A stretch of 64,000 nt of DNA from contig CM059563.1 of the NCBI GenBank assembly GCA_030386875.1, forward strand, positions 16,138,001-16,202,000. The letters run 5' to 3'. The translations under genes were made by a program, and so were the position numbers. The DNA comes from Morinoia aosen (taxonomy: Eukaryota > Arthropoda > Malacostraca > Amphipoda > Talitridae). Below the pieces are notes generated by a model. It did no database searches and had not been told where the DNA came from. It worked only from the letters and a program-made list of their open reading frames with translations. Positions 21,601-31,764 of the stretch are shown here, one piece after another (the stretch's first letter is position 1; each line of letters opens with the position of its first letter).

Positions 21601-21909
21601 CACGCCATGGGTATTATTGGGTAAGAAGATAACCGGGTCACATGTGGTCAATTAGCTTACGCCCTCAAAGCAAAGACAAAAACCGTTGTCTAGTCACACA
21701 ATTGCAGGAAAAATCAATTCATACAGATGAAAACGTCGCGGAATACCTCTAACTCACAATGCCTTCGAACTAAGTCTAAAGTAAACAAAAGCTCGTGTCT
21801 ACTAAATGAACAAATTAGTGCATGCAATTTACAAACTAACTCGAGTTGGGCTTAGGAATCCTTCACTAGAGGGTAGTTGAGTTCTCTTTACAGGGGTGCA
21901 TCCCAAAAT
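21601..21909. other. unannotated sequence
   Basis: Unique DNA between family C and a 12-bp array. Nothing recognised. Confidence 0.4.
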
Positions 21910-22082
21910 TCATGAAATATGCCATGAAAAATGTCATGAAAAATGTCATGAAAAATGTCATGAAAAATGTCATGAAAAATGTCATGCAAAATGTCATGAA
22001 AAATGTCATGAAAAATGTCATGAAAAATGTCATGAAAAATGTCATGAAAAATGTCATGAAAAATGTCATGAAAAATGTCACG
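21910..22082. repeat. 12-bp minisatellite, about 14 copies
   Basis: The unit is CATGAAAAATGT, almost perfectly conserved, with one CATGCAAAATGT copy. It is open in several frames because 12 is a multiple of 3. Confidence 0.97.
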
Positions 22083-22277
22083 TAACATGGTTTAACACGT
22101 TCGCTGCAGCTGGATGCACATGTGCGTCTAGCAGGTTGTAAGTAGCAGAGTTAAAAAAACGACTTTACTGCTCGAAAGAAAGTATCTTACCTAAGAAATG
22201 TGAAATTCTATGTGTTGAAATAATTTAAATGTTGTTCATTGACACCGATACGCAAATGAGCAACTTACGTACTCTTA

Positions 22278-22922
22278 AGCTGGCCACACACTAGCATTTC
22301 TGATCGGTCAGCTTCTGCCGATTTGATCTGTACAGACCAAATCGCTCAAATATCTACCAGTGTGTGGGGTGATACAAATAAAGTCTGGCATATCAAATCA
22401 CTCATTTGGATCTTCCATCATGTTGGAATTCCTTACCCGTCGGCAGATTTTATCGCCAAGTGTATGGGCAAATGTGACGGTTCTTTCCCTCCACCACAGA
22501 ACTTATTGCCTTTCTGAGCATCGTATCTTGCTTTTGTATGAATGGGGCAATAGTGGCATGTATTTCTTGGAATACCTCATCGGACATTCGCAAATAATTT
22601 CTAAATCAAATTGGTTATTTTCTTTAAATTCTTTTAGAAGTGTCATATGAGAAAATTCTTCTTTTTTAAGCAATTCCTTTGACCAACGTGATCGTTTCCT
22701 CTTTCTGCGCTTCATAACACTTAATAGCACCAAGCTTGCTAAAGCTTTTTTCTTGTCGTCCATGACTGGTTATCTCACATCCGCCTGCTACCACTGCTGA
22801 ACACGCACTTGAGTTGCAGTTATAGTCGCTGCAGTTAGTGGCGAGTAGAGCGACAGATTTCATCTGTAGCATTCCATATCTGTTGGTCATGACCGATCAG
22901 ATATGCTAGTGTGTGGCCAGCT
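22278..22922 (-). mobile_element. PIF/Harbinger deletion derivative, TSD TTA
   Basis: Terminal inverted repeats begin AGCTGGCCACACACTAGCAT and match for about 30 bp except one A/T difference. TTA lies directly outside both ends (22275-22277 and 22923-22925), the 3-bp duplication typical of PIF/Harbinger. It contains the N-terminal part of a HARBI1-like transposase on the minus strand and nothing of the DDE nuclease domain, so it is non-autonomous. It sits within a TTAA MITE and is therefore the younger of the two. Confidence 0.9.
22485..22763 (-). pseudogene. HARBI1-like transposase, N-terminal fragment, frameshifted
   Basis: The first 60 or so codons give MDDKKKALASLV, a basic block KRRKRKRSRWSKELLKK, and FSHMTLLKEF. 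Near 22600 the reading frame shifts by one base; the other frame then supplies FRNYLRMSDEVFQEI and a following APFIQKQDTMLRKAI segment, as found near the N-terminus of HARBI1/PIF transposases. The frame ends near 22485, where the element has lost the rest of the gene. It keeps the probable DNA-binding start but not the catalytic region, so no activity is expected. Family assignment rests on motif recognition, without a database search. Confidence 0.8.
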
Positions 22923-22952
22923 TTATGCCCCACTAGGTAGTCAACGTGTTAA

Positions 22953-23572
22953 ATAGCGCGTTTAGACAGGTTGGGTGCAGAAGTAGAGATCCTCAGTGTT
23001 TCAGTGTACACAAAGTCACTCTGTTCCGAGCAACGGCGGAACTCCTCGTCTCTTTGGGGTACTAAAATGTTATTCAGAATAAACGTTCACGTTGCACGTC
23101 TTAATAATAATCAAACACTAGTCAGGAACTTTTACTGAAAGAACACCGATGAGCAAGCCGCATTTACTTTGTTACAATGGAACCAAGACAGTAAATTCAA
23201 TCAATTGCGAAGCCAGTTAGTCGCAGAATATTTCTCGCGCACACTGAACGACATAGCAATCACGACTATTTCAAAGCAACTTCAAGCCTAAAAGCAATTC
23301 ACGCTCAATGGATGATAATTGTGTCCTCATTTAAATTTTATTGGAAACTTGGGCAGCTGATCTCACTAAGCAATGCCACCTGGAATGGTGCCACATAGCG
23401 CGTCCCAATGGCGGCTATAATTAGAACTCCATTCGAGGGCGGCTGCGATGCATAGCGCTGGACCGGAGATGTCGGTGTGGCATGAGCGCAGTCGGAGCAG
23501 GCGCCACACGCGAAGTTATACATCATTGTACCGTACCTAAGAACCCCGAGTCATCTTAATGGAAACATTAAC
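22953..23572. other. unannotated sequence
   Basis: Unique DNA. A 62-codon minus frame at 23338-23526 has no known motif. Confidence 0.4.
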
Positions 23573-23806
23573 TTAACACGTTCCCCGAGTATTTGCCAGT
23601 AAATAAACAGCTAAAAATAAAAATATATTTCTTCTGTTTTGCGACCTCTTTAAGAAGTAAGCAGTTATCATACCAGGTGAAATGTATCATGGAATTGTAT
23701 TTTTCATGTTTCTTAGGAAGGATAAAAATGTATTTGAGCATTCGAGTCGATTTCCCTATTCTGCAACTCACAACCTAACCAAACCAGAAACGTGGTGAAC
23801 GAGTAA
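23573..23806 (+). mobile_element. family B TTAA MITE
   Basis: Left end TTAACACGTTCCCCGAG. The body contains TTTTGCGACCTCTTTAAGAAG, TTTCTTAGGAAGGATAAAAA, TCGATTTCCCTATTCTGC and ACAACCTAACCAAACCAG. The right end GGTGAACGAGTAAAA is a decayed TTAA terminus. Same orientation as the copies at 38235 and 44990. Confidence 0.75.
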
Positions 23807-24340
23807 AAACCAATAAGAATTGGTCCTGGTTAGTCCACACTAATTCAAGTTATGAACGATTGGGAATAAGTAAGGGTATTATTTACCCACGCAAACGGGA
23901 GATTTTCGTGGGTATTATTCAAGAACCAAGAGCGTTGCACTGCATTCGTTTTCTACCAATTAATACACTTCTGGTCATTGTATTGCATTTACTCGCTGCC
24001 TGTTATCGACGAGTATACAGTGTTGCAGACCATTTATTTACTGAATGTGCCGGCTAATTCCTAGGTTTTAAGATAACAGGATTGAATCTCAGATTTGCCT
24101 AGCGGTCACTCGACCATGCACGCACACATGAACTTGAGCTAAATAACGCTCAGCTCATCCACGCAAATGGTGGTAACTCTAAATTTAAGAGGTTAATTTT
24201 TTCGTTTTTTTGTGAACAGCAAACTCTAACTAAGAAAGTAGAGTCATCGTTACAGAGGTGGAGAAATAGGTTGCATGTCGTCAATATTTAATAGTTTGGG
24301 CATATTCATGCCGGAGTGATGAGCTTAGTCAACGTCAGTG
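23807..24340. other. unannotated sequence
   Basis: No gene or repeat recognised. Confidence 0.4.
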
Positions 24341-24872
24341 GAACGCCTGACATGTCAGTGGGACACTGGAACGCCTGACACGTCAGTGGGACACAGGAAC
24401 GCCTGACACGTCAGTGGGACACTGGAACGCCTGACACGTCAGTGGGACACTGGAACGCCTGACACGTCAGTGGGACACTGGAACGCCTGACACGTCAGTG
24501 GGACACTGGAACGCCTGACACGTCAGTGGGACACTGGAACGCCTGACACGTCAGTGGGACACTGGAACGCCTGACATGTCAGAGGGACACTGGAACGCCT
24601 GACACGTCAGTGGGACACTGGAACGCCTGACACGTCAGTGGGACACTGGAACGCCTGACACGTCAGTGGGACACTGGAACGCCTGACATGTCAGAGGGAC
24701 ACTGGAACGCCTGACATGTCAGAGGGACACTGGAACGCCTGACACGTCAGTGGGACACTGGAACGCCTGACACGTCAGTGGGACACTGGAACGCCTGACA
24801 CGTCAGTGGGACACTGGAACACCTGACACGTCAGTGGGACACTGGAACGCCTGACACGTCAGTGGGACACTA
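24341..24872. repeat. 28-bp minisatellite, about 19 copies
   Basis: The unit GGACACTGGAACGCCTGACA plus CGTCAGTG is almost invariant. Scattered units carry CATGTCAGAG instead of CACGTCAGTG (at about 24570, 24690 and 24715), showing local copying. The unit contains the imperfect dyad CTGACACGTCAG. No frame is open throughout. Confidence 0.97.
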
Positions 24873-26115
24873 GAAGAAAATTCCTTCGATTTTTGAAGAA
24901 CGGATATTTTCAGTCCGAAACCAGTATTTTTTATTTTAAAAATAGGTTTTAGCAAAATTTGTTTTTCTCCATTTACGCTGGCATTTCCAGACTGAACATA
25001 TATATATATAAGCCTCCTGGTCAAAATCAGTTGACGTCATAGCTTAGGAAATGAAACTGGACACGGAAAAAGATATTGTGTAAGAAAGGGATACAAGAAA
25101 AATAGAGAATAACTTTTCCATTCTAACAGAAGAAGAGCGTACGTAATGTTTTGATGGTAACAATTGAAGTGAAGTGACAGTGAAAAAGAAGGTAATGTAA
25201 GAAGAGCTGTAATAGGGAAACGAAGGCAAAAAATAATGTAGGGCGAGAACTTGAGGCGACACACCAAAATTCTGCCGCTTTTTTAACGGAGTCCCTTCTC
25301 ACCTCTGTTCAGTTCTTTACATATTCGTCTGTTAAGAGTTCTGTGCCGTTGAAAAAGGATTGTAAAGCATTTCGGATTTCAAATTCTAAAAGAGTTCTCA
25401 ATACTCTTTATGCCTCTCGCACTAGGGTTCGTAGGTACGAGTATTTCACAAGCTGGAAGAAAAAACAAAGCTACGCCAGGTGAAACATTTCAGTACTTGC
25501 GGGAGAAAAATGAGCGTAAGACTAGGGAAACACAGCCACTAAGCGTCGCATTTTTCACCTGCTCGCAGCGAACCTTCCAAATTTGCATGAAAGGCTGAGG
25601 GTTGCGACCACAAATTTTCTGCTGTATCCTTGCTTCCAGAAAATCCTATTGCCTTTAATCTCACAGCAACGAGTATCTACTTTTTAATAATTTCCACTTC
25701 CATAACTTTCTGCTTTTTTTTTCTTTTAGTTCCAGAAGACTGTGAGCTTATGTTTCTGCAGCAACAAAAATTCACTTCATTTTCACTGCGAGAGAATTCT
25801 CCAACCTTTATCCTATTCTTCCGTCCAAATTCCCCAATATCTCTCGGAAAAAAGAATCACCTACAGAGTGAGCACAAATTTAAAAAAAGTACTGACAATT
25901 TGGAAAGATTCCAAACGCTCACACCTGCTCCAGCAGGAAGGCAAGCCCGCAAGTCAAAGTAGGCTGCCCGGACCACAAATTTGATTCCGTAACAAAACGC
26001 GAGTCAGGAAAGAAGCGGTAAAGAGAAGGCAGGAAACCAAGGGAAAAATTCATGTGAATTAGAACGGGAATTTTATTTCCACATGACTGATAATTTTATC
26101 AGTAATAGTGTAGAC
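24873..26115. other. unannotated sequence
   Basis: Includes a short (TA)6 at about 24999-25010 and a 110-codon plus frame (25630-25962) without a recognisable domain. No transposon ends found. Confidence 0.4.
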
Positions 26116-26385
26116 TTAACACGTTGACTACGTTTTTGAAGTTGTTACGATTGGTTTGGTTAGGTGGCAAGTAGCAGAATTGGAAAATCGACTTTACTGC
26201 TAGAATATGTTTCTATCCTTTCGAAGAAATATGAAAAATAAAATTGAACGATAACATTTTACCTCGCATGATGACGTTCATTTCTTAAAAAAGGTCACGA
26301 AATGGATGAATTGCTATTCATTTCTACCGGTACGTGAATGAGCAATTTACCACACATATGTCTCAATACGCAGTCAACGTGCTAC
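26116..26385 (-). mobile_element. family B TTAA MITE
   Basis: Left end TTAACACGTTGACTACG. On the minus strand the body has CATATTTCTTCGAAAGGATA, AGTAAAGTCGATTTTCC and CACCTAACCAAACCAATCG. The right end GCAGTCAACGTGCTACC shows the inverted terminus with the TTAA decayed to CTAC. Confidence 0.75.
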
Positions 26386-26916
26386 CAGAGTTCAATAGTA
26401 GCTTACGAACAGGAGAATGGCAATGGCAAATTGTACAGGGCAGAGAGGGAAGATGAGCGATCGACCTGCCGGCCGTAAGCTCATCGTTGCTGCTGCTTCT
26501 GAAACTGCAAAAGCGGACAGGAATTGTAGGAAAAAATACAGCAAATATACACAATAGAAAAAAAAAGTAGCCGCCGAAGTAACACTCCAAGGACGAACTG
26601 TGCGTGAATAGTTTCAGCGCTTAACTTCGACCGTGGAAAAAAGCTCTACATAAACTGAAGAAGTAGCAAATAGAGTAAACCTTGAGGAGGAAATTAAAAG
26701 AGAGGTAATAGTTGGAGAAGAAACTTCAAGAGTATTAATAGAGGAAGTAATACACAAGTAACTCGCGGAGTAGCTACACCATCGCATGTTGAAGTAATTA
26801 CTTGAGCTTCAAGACGAGTTACTTGGGACTAGTGCATCATGAGCCATCTACTTTTCTCGCAAGAAAAATAAGTCAGAGACAGCAGTATTTCTAATTGAGG
26901 AAGTTACACAAGCTGC
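26386..26916. other. unannotated purine-rich sequence
   Basis: 26640-26870 is rich in GAAGTAA/AGAGGTAAT motifs but has no clear period. A 75-codon minus frame at 26363-26590 is not recognised. Confidence 0.4.
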
Positions 26917-27215
26917 ATGTAGGAGCAGCAGCATGAGCGCAATAAGCAGTAGATAATCAGCTGCAACTCTAGGCGCAGAAGCAGCAGCAGCAGCAGCAGC
27001 ACGAGCACCAGCAGCACGATCACGAGCAGCAGCAGCAGCAGCGTAAACACAAGCAGCAGTAGATAATCAGTTATGACAGTAGCAGCAGCAGCATGAGCAC
27101 AATAAGCAGTAGATAATCAGCTGCAACTGTAGGAGCAGCAGCAGCAGCATGAACACAAGCAGCAGTAGATAATCAGCTATAACAGTAGGAGCAGCAGCAT
27201 CAGATAATTAATTAG
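26917..27215. repeat. CAG-rich array with a ~60-bp higher-order unit
   Basis: (CAG)n runs alternate with GCAGTAGATAATCAG followed by YTRYAACWGTAGGAGC and CATGARCACAA. GTAGATAATCAG recurs at about 26951, 27060, 27110 and 27160. It is the first of three CAG-rich loci in the window. Confidence 0.88.
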
Positions 27216-27456
27216 AGACACTTGCAGCCCCAGCAGATCAGCAGGAAGCAACAGGCAGCGGCTGCAGCAGCGCATCACGCAGTCCGACACGGAGTCTAAT
27301 TAGCACATCGGCCTCCGTGTCGGCGCATCGTCGTCCTCCTCATCTTGTTCCGCGCTTTAGGATCCATGTTTTGTTTAGAATGCGAGCGCTCGTTGTAGTT
27401 CCATGTCACGACCCAGAAGCAGCGTTGATGGCATGAGAATAAATGAGATAGTGTCG
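27216..27456. other. unannotated sequence
   Basis: Short stretch around 27290-27340 with CG-containing sequence. No gene recognised. Confidence 0.4.
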
Positions 27457-27510
27457 TTAACGCGTTGACTGCTAAGGGTTAAATGGAAGTTTAATGTTTA
27501 GCTCACATTT

Positions 27511-27712
27511 AACGCCAATTGTAGCAAGCAATTTTGAAAATAGCAAACATTAAGCCAATTGTAGCAAGCAATTTTGAAAATAGCAAACATTAAGCCAATT
27601 GTAGCAAGCAATTTTGAAAATAACAAACATGAAGCCAATTGTAGCAAGCAATATTGAAAATAGCAAACATTAAGCCAATTATAGCAAGCAACTTTGAGCA
27701 AAGCAAACATTA
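27511..27712. repeat. 40-bp tandem repeat, 5 copies
   Basis: AGCCAATTGTAGCAAGCAAT followed by TTTGAAAATAGCAAACATTA, five times. The last copy is degenerate (ACTTTGAGCAAAGC). It is an expansion of a segment present once in other family B copies. Confidence 0.95.
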
Positions 27713-27776
27713 ACTGAATCGCGCCTTCATTTAGTTTTGATGAAAAGGTTGACTGCGTATCGGTACATACATGTAC

Positions 27777-27859
27777 AATAATTGAAATGCCACCCACCGA
27801 GCTGCTACGTAAATCAGCAAGATTTACGTAGCAGTTCGGTGAGTGGCATTTCAATTATT
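27777..27859. repeat. 39-bp-arm palindrome with 5-bp loop
   Basis: AATAATTGAAATGCCACCCA… and its inverse pair across AGCAA with only a few mismatches (GAGCTG/CAGTTC, CCC/GAG region). It lies inside the family B element and is either a secondary foldback insertion or a fold-forming event. Confidence 0.9.
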
Positions 27860-28042
27860 TCCAACCTTTATTTAAATTAGACAATGCTGTACAAGTTAAA
27901 ATATCAGCGTGCAATGATATTTTCCCCGCTTCTTAGAAAAGATAAAAATTTAATCAAGCCGTAAAGACGGCTTTTAAATTCTGCTACTTCCAACCTACCC
28001 AAACAGACCGTAGCAACCTCGGAAATGGAGTTAACGCGTTAA

Positions 28043-28140
28043 GTACTTTTACAAATCGAGTTTGTGACAACAGGTCGGTCAATAGCATTATGAAAATTTC
28101 CTGTGTGTACATCGGCGGCTTACATCACGGGCAACCTTAA
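28043..28140 (+). mobile_element. family B right-half fragment
   Basis: GGTCGGTCAATAGCATTATG, AAAATTTCCTGTGTGTACATC and GGCGGCTTACATCACGGGCA resemble the right halves of the copies at 32642 and 37354. No terminal repeat is visible. Confidence 0.5.
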
Positions 28141-28930
28141 GAAACTGGCATGTATTTGCAGGTCGGTTAATGCTAGGATCATGCAAGTAAATACTATCAC
28201 TGTAAGGCCCCAGACAAGGCTTCCTAGAGCTACGCCGCAGTAAGAATACAAGTTTGATTTTAGCGTCACTAAAGCGGCCCGTAATGAACGTTAAGAAATG
28301 TTTTCCTGCTAAAAAAAATGTTAAGCGCTAATTTCCAGGGCTTCAATATTTTTGAATACCGCAAATAGTGAAGCTTGGCCCAATTTTGGGAAAAAATTAA
28401 TAGAAAAATATCAGCCATCCACTTTCAAAGAACACAGATATTAGAAAAAAATTAACATAACATCAATTATTTCTGAAGTCACTAGCACTTTCAATAGAAA
28501 GAAAGGGTTTTAAACTATCTTTACAGACCTCATATTCACAACTCGCTAAAAACGTGCTGCGGTGCGAAGAAGGCCAGTATTTATATTCAAAGAAGGCTGC
28601 ATGTGTGACCAGTGCCGCGTGTGTAGCGAGATGTGATCAGAAAATAATCGAACAAAAATGACAACATAATTTCCCATCTAGCTTCTTTTCGTGTCTCTGA
28701 AGTTTTGTTTTCGCTCTTGCACAAAAGATAGAAAATTATTCGAACATGGAAGGGAAGACAATAAATGACTGGAAAGAAGCGACATCAAAGACCAATAACT
28801 GGTTAAATGATGTCGATTTTATTGCAACACGACAATGAGAGACCTCGCATCCTTTCCGAGACGCTGCAGCTAAATGGGAACGAGAACAGTTCCATTTACG
28901 TCGGGAGCAACGAGCAGCATTTAATAGCAT
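28141..28930. other. unannotated sequence
   Basis: A+T-rich unique DNA without a recognised feature. Confidence 0.4.
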
Positions 28931-29160
28931 TCGATTAACGGAGTGGCAATATTCGTGATCGGTTAACCGAGTGGCAACATTCGTGATCGATTAACGGAGT
29001 GACAACATTCGTGATCGGTTACCTGAGTGGCAACATTCGTGATCGATTAACGGATTGGCAATATCCGTAAACGGTTAACTGAGTGACAACATTCGTGATC
29101 GGTTAACTAAGAGGCAACATTGATGACCGATTAACGGACGGAGTGGCAACATCCGTGACA
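28931..29160. repeat. 28-bp minisatellite, about 8 copies
   Basis: CGTGATCGGTTAACCGAGTG followed by GCAACATT, with a 28-bp period. GATCGGTTAAC and GATCGATTAAC versions alternate in the left half. Degenerate at the right. Confidence 0.93.
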
Positions 29161-29649
29161 TGCTCAGCAGCACGCATGCTAGGTCTAGGTTCAGTGTTCG
29201 TGACGTACGCAACATCAGAAACAAGGAGTGCAAAAATTTTGGCCCGCCTTATCACTTATTTTGACGCACGCCTGTACCACATATGCAGGCAAAATGTCTG
29301 AAGAAAGTTATTACTGCTTATATAAAGGCTAACGGCTGATGAGATTGCTAAGTAAAACGGGAAGAATCTTTTCCATTTAGCGAAATGCGATAATAACAGT
29401 TAAAAATGCGATAAGTTCACTATTGTTGTTTTCCCATTTCTAGGTCTTTTTAGCATTGTATTGTTCACTGACGGCAGAGCCCAACTTAGGTTATGGCCCA
29501 TTGTTTTTCGGGGGATCCCGCCAAGCCTTATTGAAATTCTGATGCCACTAGGAAAACCAAAATAATGAAATCTAAAGCATTTATTGCTGGTAAAATTACG
29601 TTTCGCTTTCTTAGACGACGATTAAACGATAAAAGCACACCACTCTAAA
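29161..29649. other. unannotated sequence
   Basis: No feature recognised. Confidence 0.4.
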
Positions 29650-29795
29650 GGCCCCCCCACACTACACGCGCCACGAGCCGAGCCGCGAGCAGGGGCTGAG
29701 GCTCGCGCGAGCTGCTTGGCTCGGCTCGGGCTTACTGCCTCCCCACACATTACACGAGCCGAGCATTAGTTTGCAAGTGTTTTTCTAGAGACAAC

Positions 29796-30430
29796 ATGGA
29801 CTTCTCCGATTCCGATTCAGATGACCGATTAGAGATTGCAATTTGCTTTAGCGCTAAACAACCTCGAAAAAGGTCTAAATGGTGCAAGTCTTGGCTATTG
29901 AAGAGGGGAGAACTGTGTCATGGCCAGTTAATTCAGGAATTGAGACTAGAGCCTCGAGCTAATTACTTGAGAATGGATGAATCAACGTACTTGGAATTGC
30001 TATCAGATTAGTCGTTAGTTTTAGCCTCCCTACCCAGCAACAATTGCGATCCAAAGAGAGGAAGGAGGAAGGCACCATTTAGTATGGAGTTAAGGAAACG
30101 CGGAATCTACGCAGAAAGGCATAGAAACAGTTAGTTGTGAAAGAAGATTATGAAACAAGACCAAAGTTGAAGAAGACAGTAGTAGGTGCTGAAAAACAGG
30201 ACAGCAGTGAACCGAAAAAAGGTGGTCCTTAACATAACAAAAACCTTATGTTTCAACAAAAAGAAGGCCTACCTAACTCTCAGCTCAGGCCCGCACATTG
30301 TCCCCCTGGGAGCGCTAGTTCCCATAGATACAATAATTGTATCCCCCTGAGGGGGGGAATTGCTATCAATGATGACCCCATTTATAAAAAGGAAGAATTC
30401 ATTGTTGAGAAACCAAAACCAAGACACCAA
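29796..30430 (+). pseudogene. HARBI1-like transposase, N-terminal fragment, disrupted
   Basis: ATG at 29796 follows the left terminus by about 150 bp. The product begins MDFSDSDSDD, then KQPRKRSKWCKSWLLKRGEL, HGQLIQELRLE and NYLRMDESTYLELLS. The family A element inserts at codon 70. After its right target duplication (30356-30368) the same frame resumes with MMTPFIKRKNSLLRNQ, then loses similarity near 30430. The WxKxWLLKR, NYLRMD and TPFIKRK patterns are those of HARBI1/PIF transposase N-termini. All DDE catalytic sequence is absent. The two Harbinger relics in this window belong to different lineages, since termini and peptide both differ. Confidence 0.82.
30006..30355 (-). mobile_element. 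SINE-like family A, full-length with 13-bp TSD
   Basis: Starts GATTAGTCGTTAGTTTTAGCC and ends ATTGTATCCCCCTGAGGGGG. GGAATTGCTATCA flanks both sides (29993-30005 and 30356-30368). Because it interrupts a transposase frame, its exact boundaries are confirmed independently: excising the insert plus one duplication restores the frame. This fixes the family A unit at about 350 bp with these ends. Confidence 0.95.
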
Positions 30431-30865
30431 ATGCTTTGTTTTTTTTATACTTTGTTTGAATAGTCTTGACTTTTCACTTTCCACAGACAAGGATAACTCC
30501 AAAAAAGTTCAATAAAGTTTACAAAAAAATCTTTCTTATCCGTATTCACTTTTACTCAATATACTTTTATCACACTTGAAATTCTATAGTGCGGCGTACA
30601 TCAAACACTTTCTGAAAAAGAAAAATTCGTTAACATTATGCACTAAGCTGACCGCAGGCTCGGCTTGTGCTATTTTGCCACCACACACTACCCGAGCCGA
30701 GCCGCAAGCCAGGCCAAATATCTGGAAGTGACAGATCAGCACGAGCCGAGCCACGAGCCTGATTGCGCGGCTCGTGGCTCGGCTCGACATGCCCACACAC
30801 TACACGAACTGGCTCGGGGCTCGGCTTGTTTGCTAAGGCTCGGCGCGTGTAGTGTGTGGGGGGCC

Positions 30866-31312
30866 TAACGAAAGAAAGAAAAAACTATTTCTGTCCAATA
30901 AAGATGATACAAACAACATCATTGGTTTTAAAAATTTCTTATCCTAAAAATCCTTAGTTGATATACACACATGGATATCGTTATACCCTTGTGGCAGATC
31001 GCACGACCGCCCTTCTCAAGAAATAGCACTTTCGCGGGCCCTAAATGCAAACAACTCTCCCTCATGGGACAAATATCCGAATCCTTCGCGTAGCACAGAT
31101 ACGCGCGTCCCTAATTTGCGGGACAGATCCATCAATCACTTCACCTGCAGAGCAAATGAGTCGAGTTATCGCCGGCTTTTTTACGACATGAGCGAGCGGT
31201 CCCCCACGAGCAACAGGTACCGAAGAAACAGAGCGGATCAAACGAGCCAAGACTTCGTCTCGCCGGAGTGAAGCAAGTTGTGGATTTCGCCAGTGAGAGA
31301 ACGAGACGAAGT
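30866..31312. other. unannotated sequence
   Basis: Short frames on the minus strand (31062-31389) without a recognisable domain. Nothing else seen. Confidence 0.4.
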
Positions 31313-31320
31313 GGGTATCC

Positions 31321-31592
31321 ACCACGGTAGAAGAAACAAGGTAGGGTCCTTTCTATGGTAGAAAATACGCCTTTTGTTCGGCGAGCCAATAGAAGGGATT
31401 GATTTCAAACAAAGTTTATGACGTTACCAAAACGCCATGTGGTTAGGCCGAAGTGGAGCCAGATTGGGGGGTAGCAGTGCTAACAGATGCAATATGAGCG
31501 CTGCTATTGGTTCGTTGCCGTGACGTCAACAAAACCACACCGTCAACGAAAAAAAGACTGGTTTGAACTTACCTTGTTTCCTCTACCGTGGT
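31321..31592. mobile_element. 272-bp MITE with 8-bp TSD (hAT-like)
   Basis: Termini ACCACGGTAGAAGAAACAAG and inverse CTTGTTTCCTCTACCGTGGT match at all but one or two of 23 positions. GGGTATCC lies directly outside both ends (31313-31320 and 31593-31600). Eight-bp duplications are characteristic of hAT elements, though P elements also make 8-bp duplications. No coding sequence. Confidence 0.85.
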
Positions 31593-31604
31593 GGGTATCC
31601 ACTA

Positions 31605-31746
31605 CACAGGATGTCCACAAAAAATGTATCCACTGACCGATGTATATGATACCTGATCCATATTCCAGAATTCAACTTTTATATGGTTCCAGTATCTTGT
31701 ATACGCGTATCGGTCACTGGATACATTTTTTTGTGGACACCCTGTG
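31605..31746. mobile_element. 142-bp TA-flanked MITE (Tc1/mariner-like)
   Basis: Termini CACAGGATGTCCACAAAAAA and inverse TTTTTTTGTGGACACCCTGTG match for about 40 bp, including ATGTATCCASTGACCGAT. TA occurs immediately outside both ends (31603-31604 and 31747-31748). It begins 4 bp after the duplication of the preceding MITE. Confidence 0.85.
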
Positions 31747-31764
31747 TAATAATACACAGTTGTT

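Larger units (their letters stand above)
22092..22952 (-). mobile_element. family B piggyBac-like MITE carrying a nested Harbinger element
   Basis: The outer element is bounded by TTAA on both sides (22092-22095 and 22949-22952), with inverted ends CACGTTCGCTGC on the left and GTAGTCAACGTG on the right. Its body contains GCAAGTAGCAGA-like and TCGACTTTACTGCT-like segments shared, in inverse orientation, with the copies at 23573 and 44990. TTAA target duplications are the hallmark of the piggyBac superfamily. At 22275-22925 it is interrupted by a Harbinger derivative; without that insert it would be about 215 bp. Confidence 0.75.
27457..28042 (+). mobile_element. family B element, long form with internal expansion
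   Basis: Bounded by TTAACGCGTTGACTGC on the left and AACGCGTTAA on the right (TTAA at 27457-27460 and 28039-28042). Inside are a 40-bp tandem repeat (27511-27712), a large palindrome (27777-27859), and the family-specific GGATAAAAA-like and CTACTTCCAACCTACCCAA segments near the right end. It appears to combine the left half seen at 32642 with the right half seen at 44990. Confidence 0.7.
29650..30865 (+). mobile_element. PIF/Harbinger deletion derivative split by a family A insertion
   Basis: Inverted termini GGCCCCCCCACACTACACGC (left) and GCGTGTAGTGTGTGGGGGGCC (right). TAA follows the right end (30866-30868). TAA also precedes the left end, with one extra A. The subterminal motif CACACTACACGAGCCGAGCC recurs inside both ends (about 29745, 30685 and 30790), as transposase-binding repeats often do. 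It carries an N-terminal transposase fragment on the plus strand. Without the 350-bp SINE-like insert the element is about 850 bp. Non-autonomous. Confidence 0.88.
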
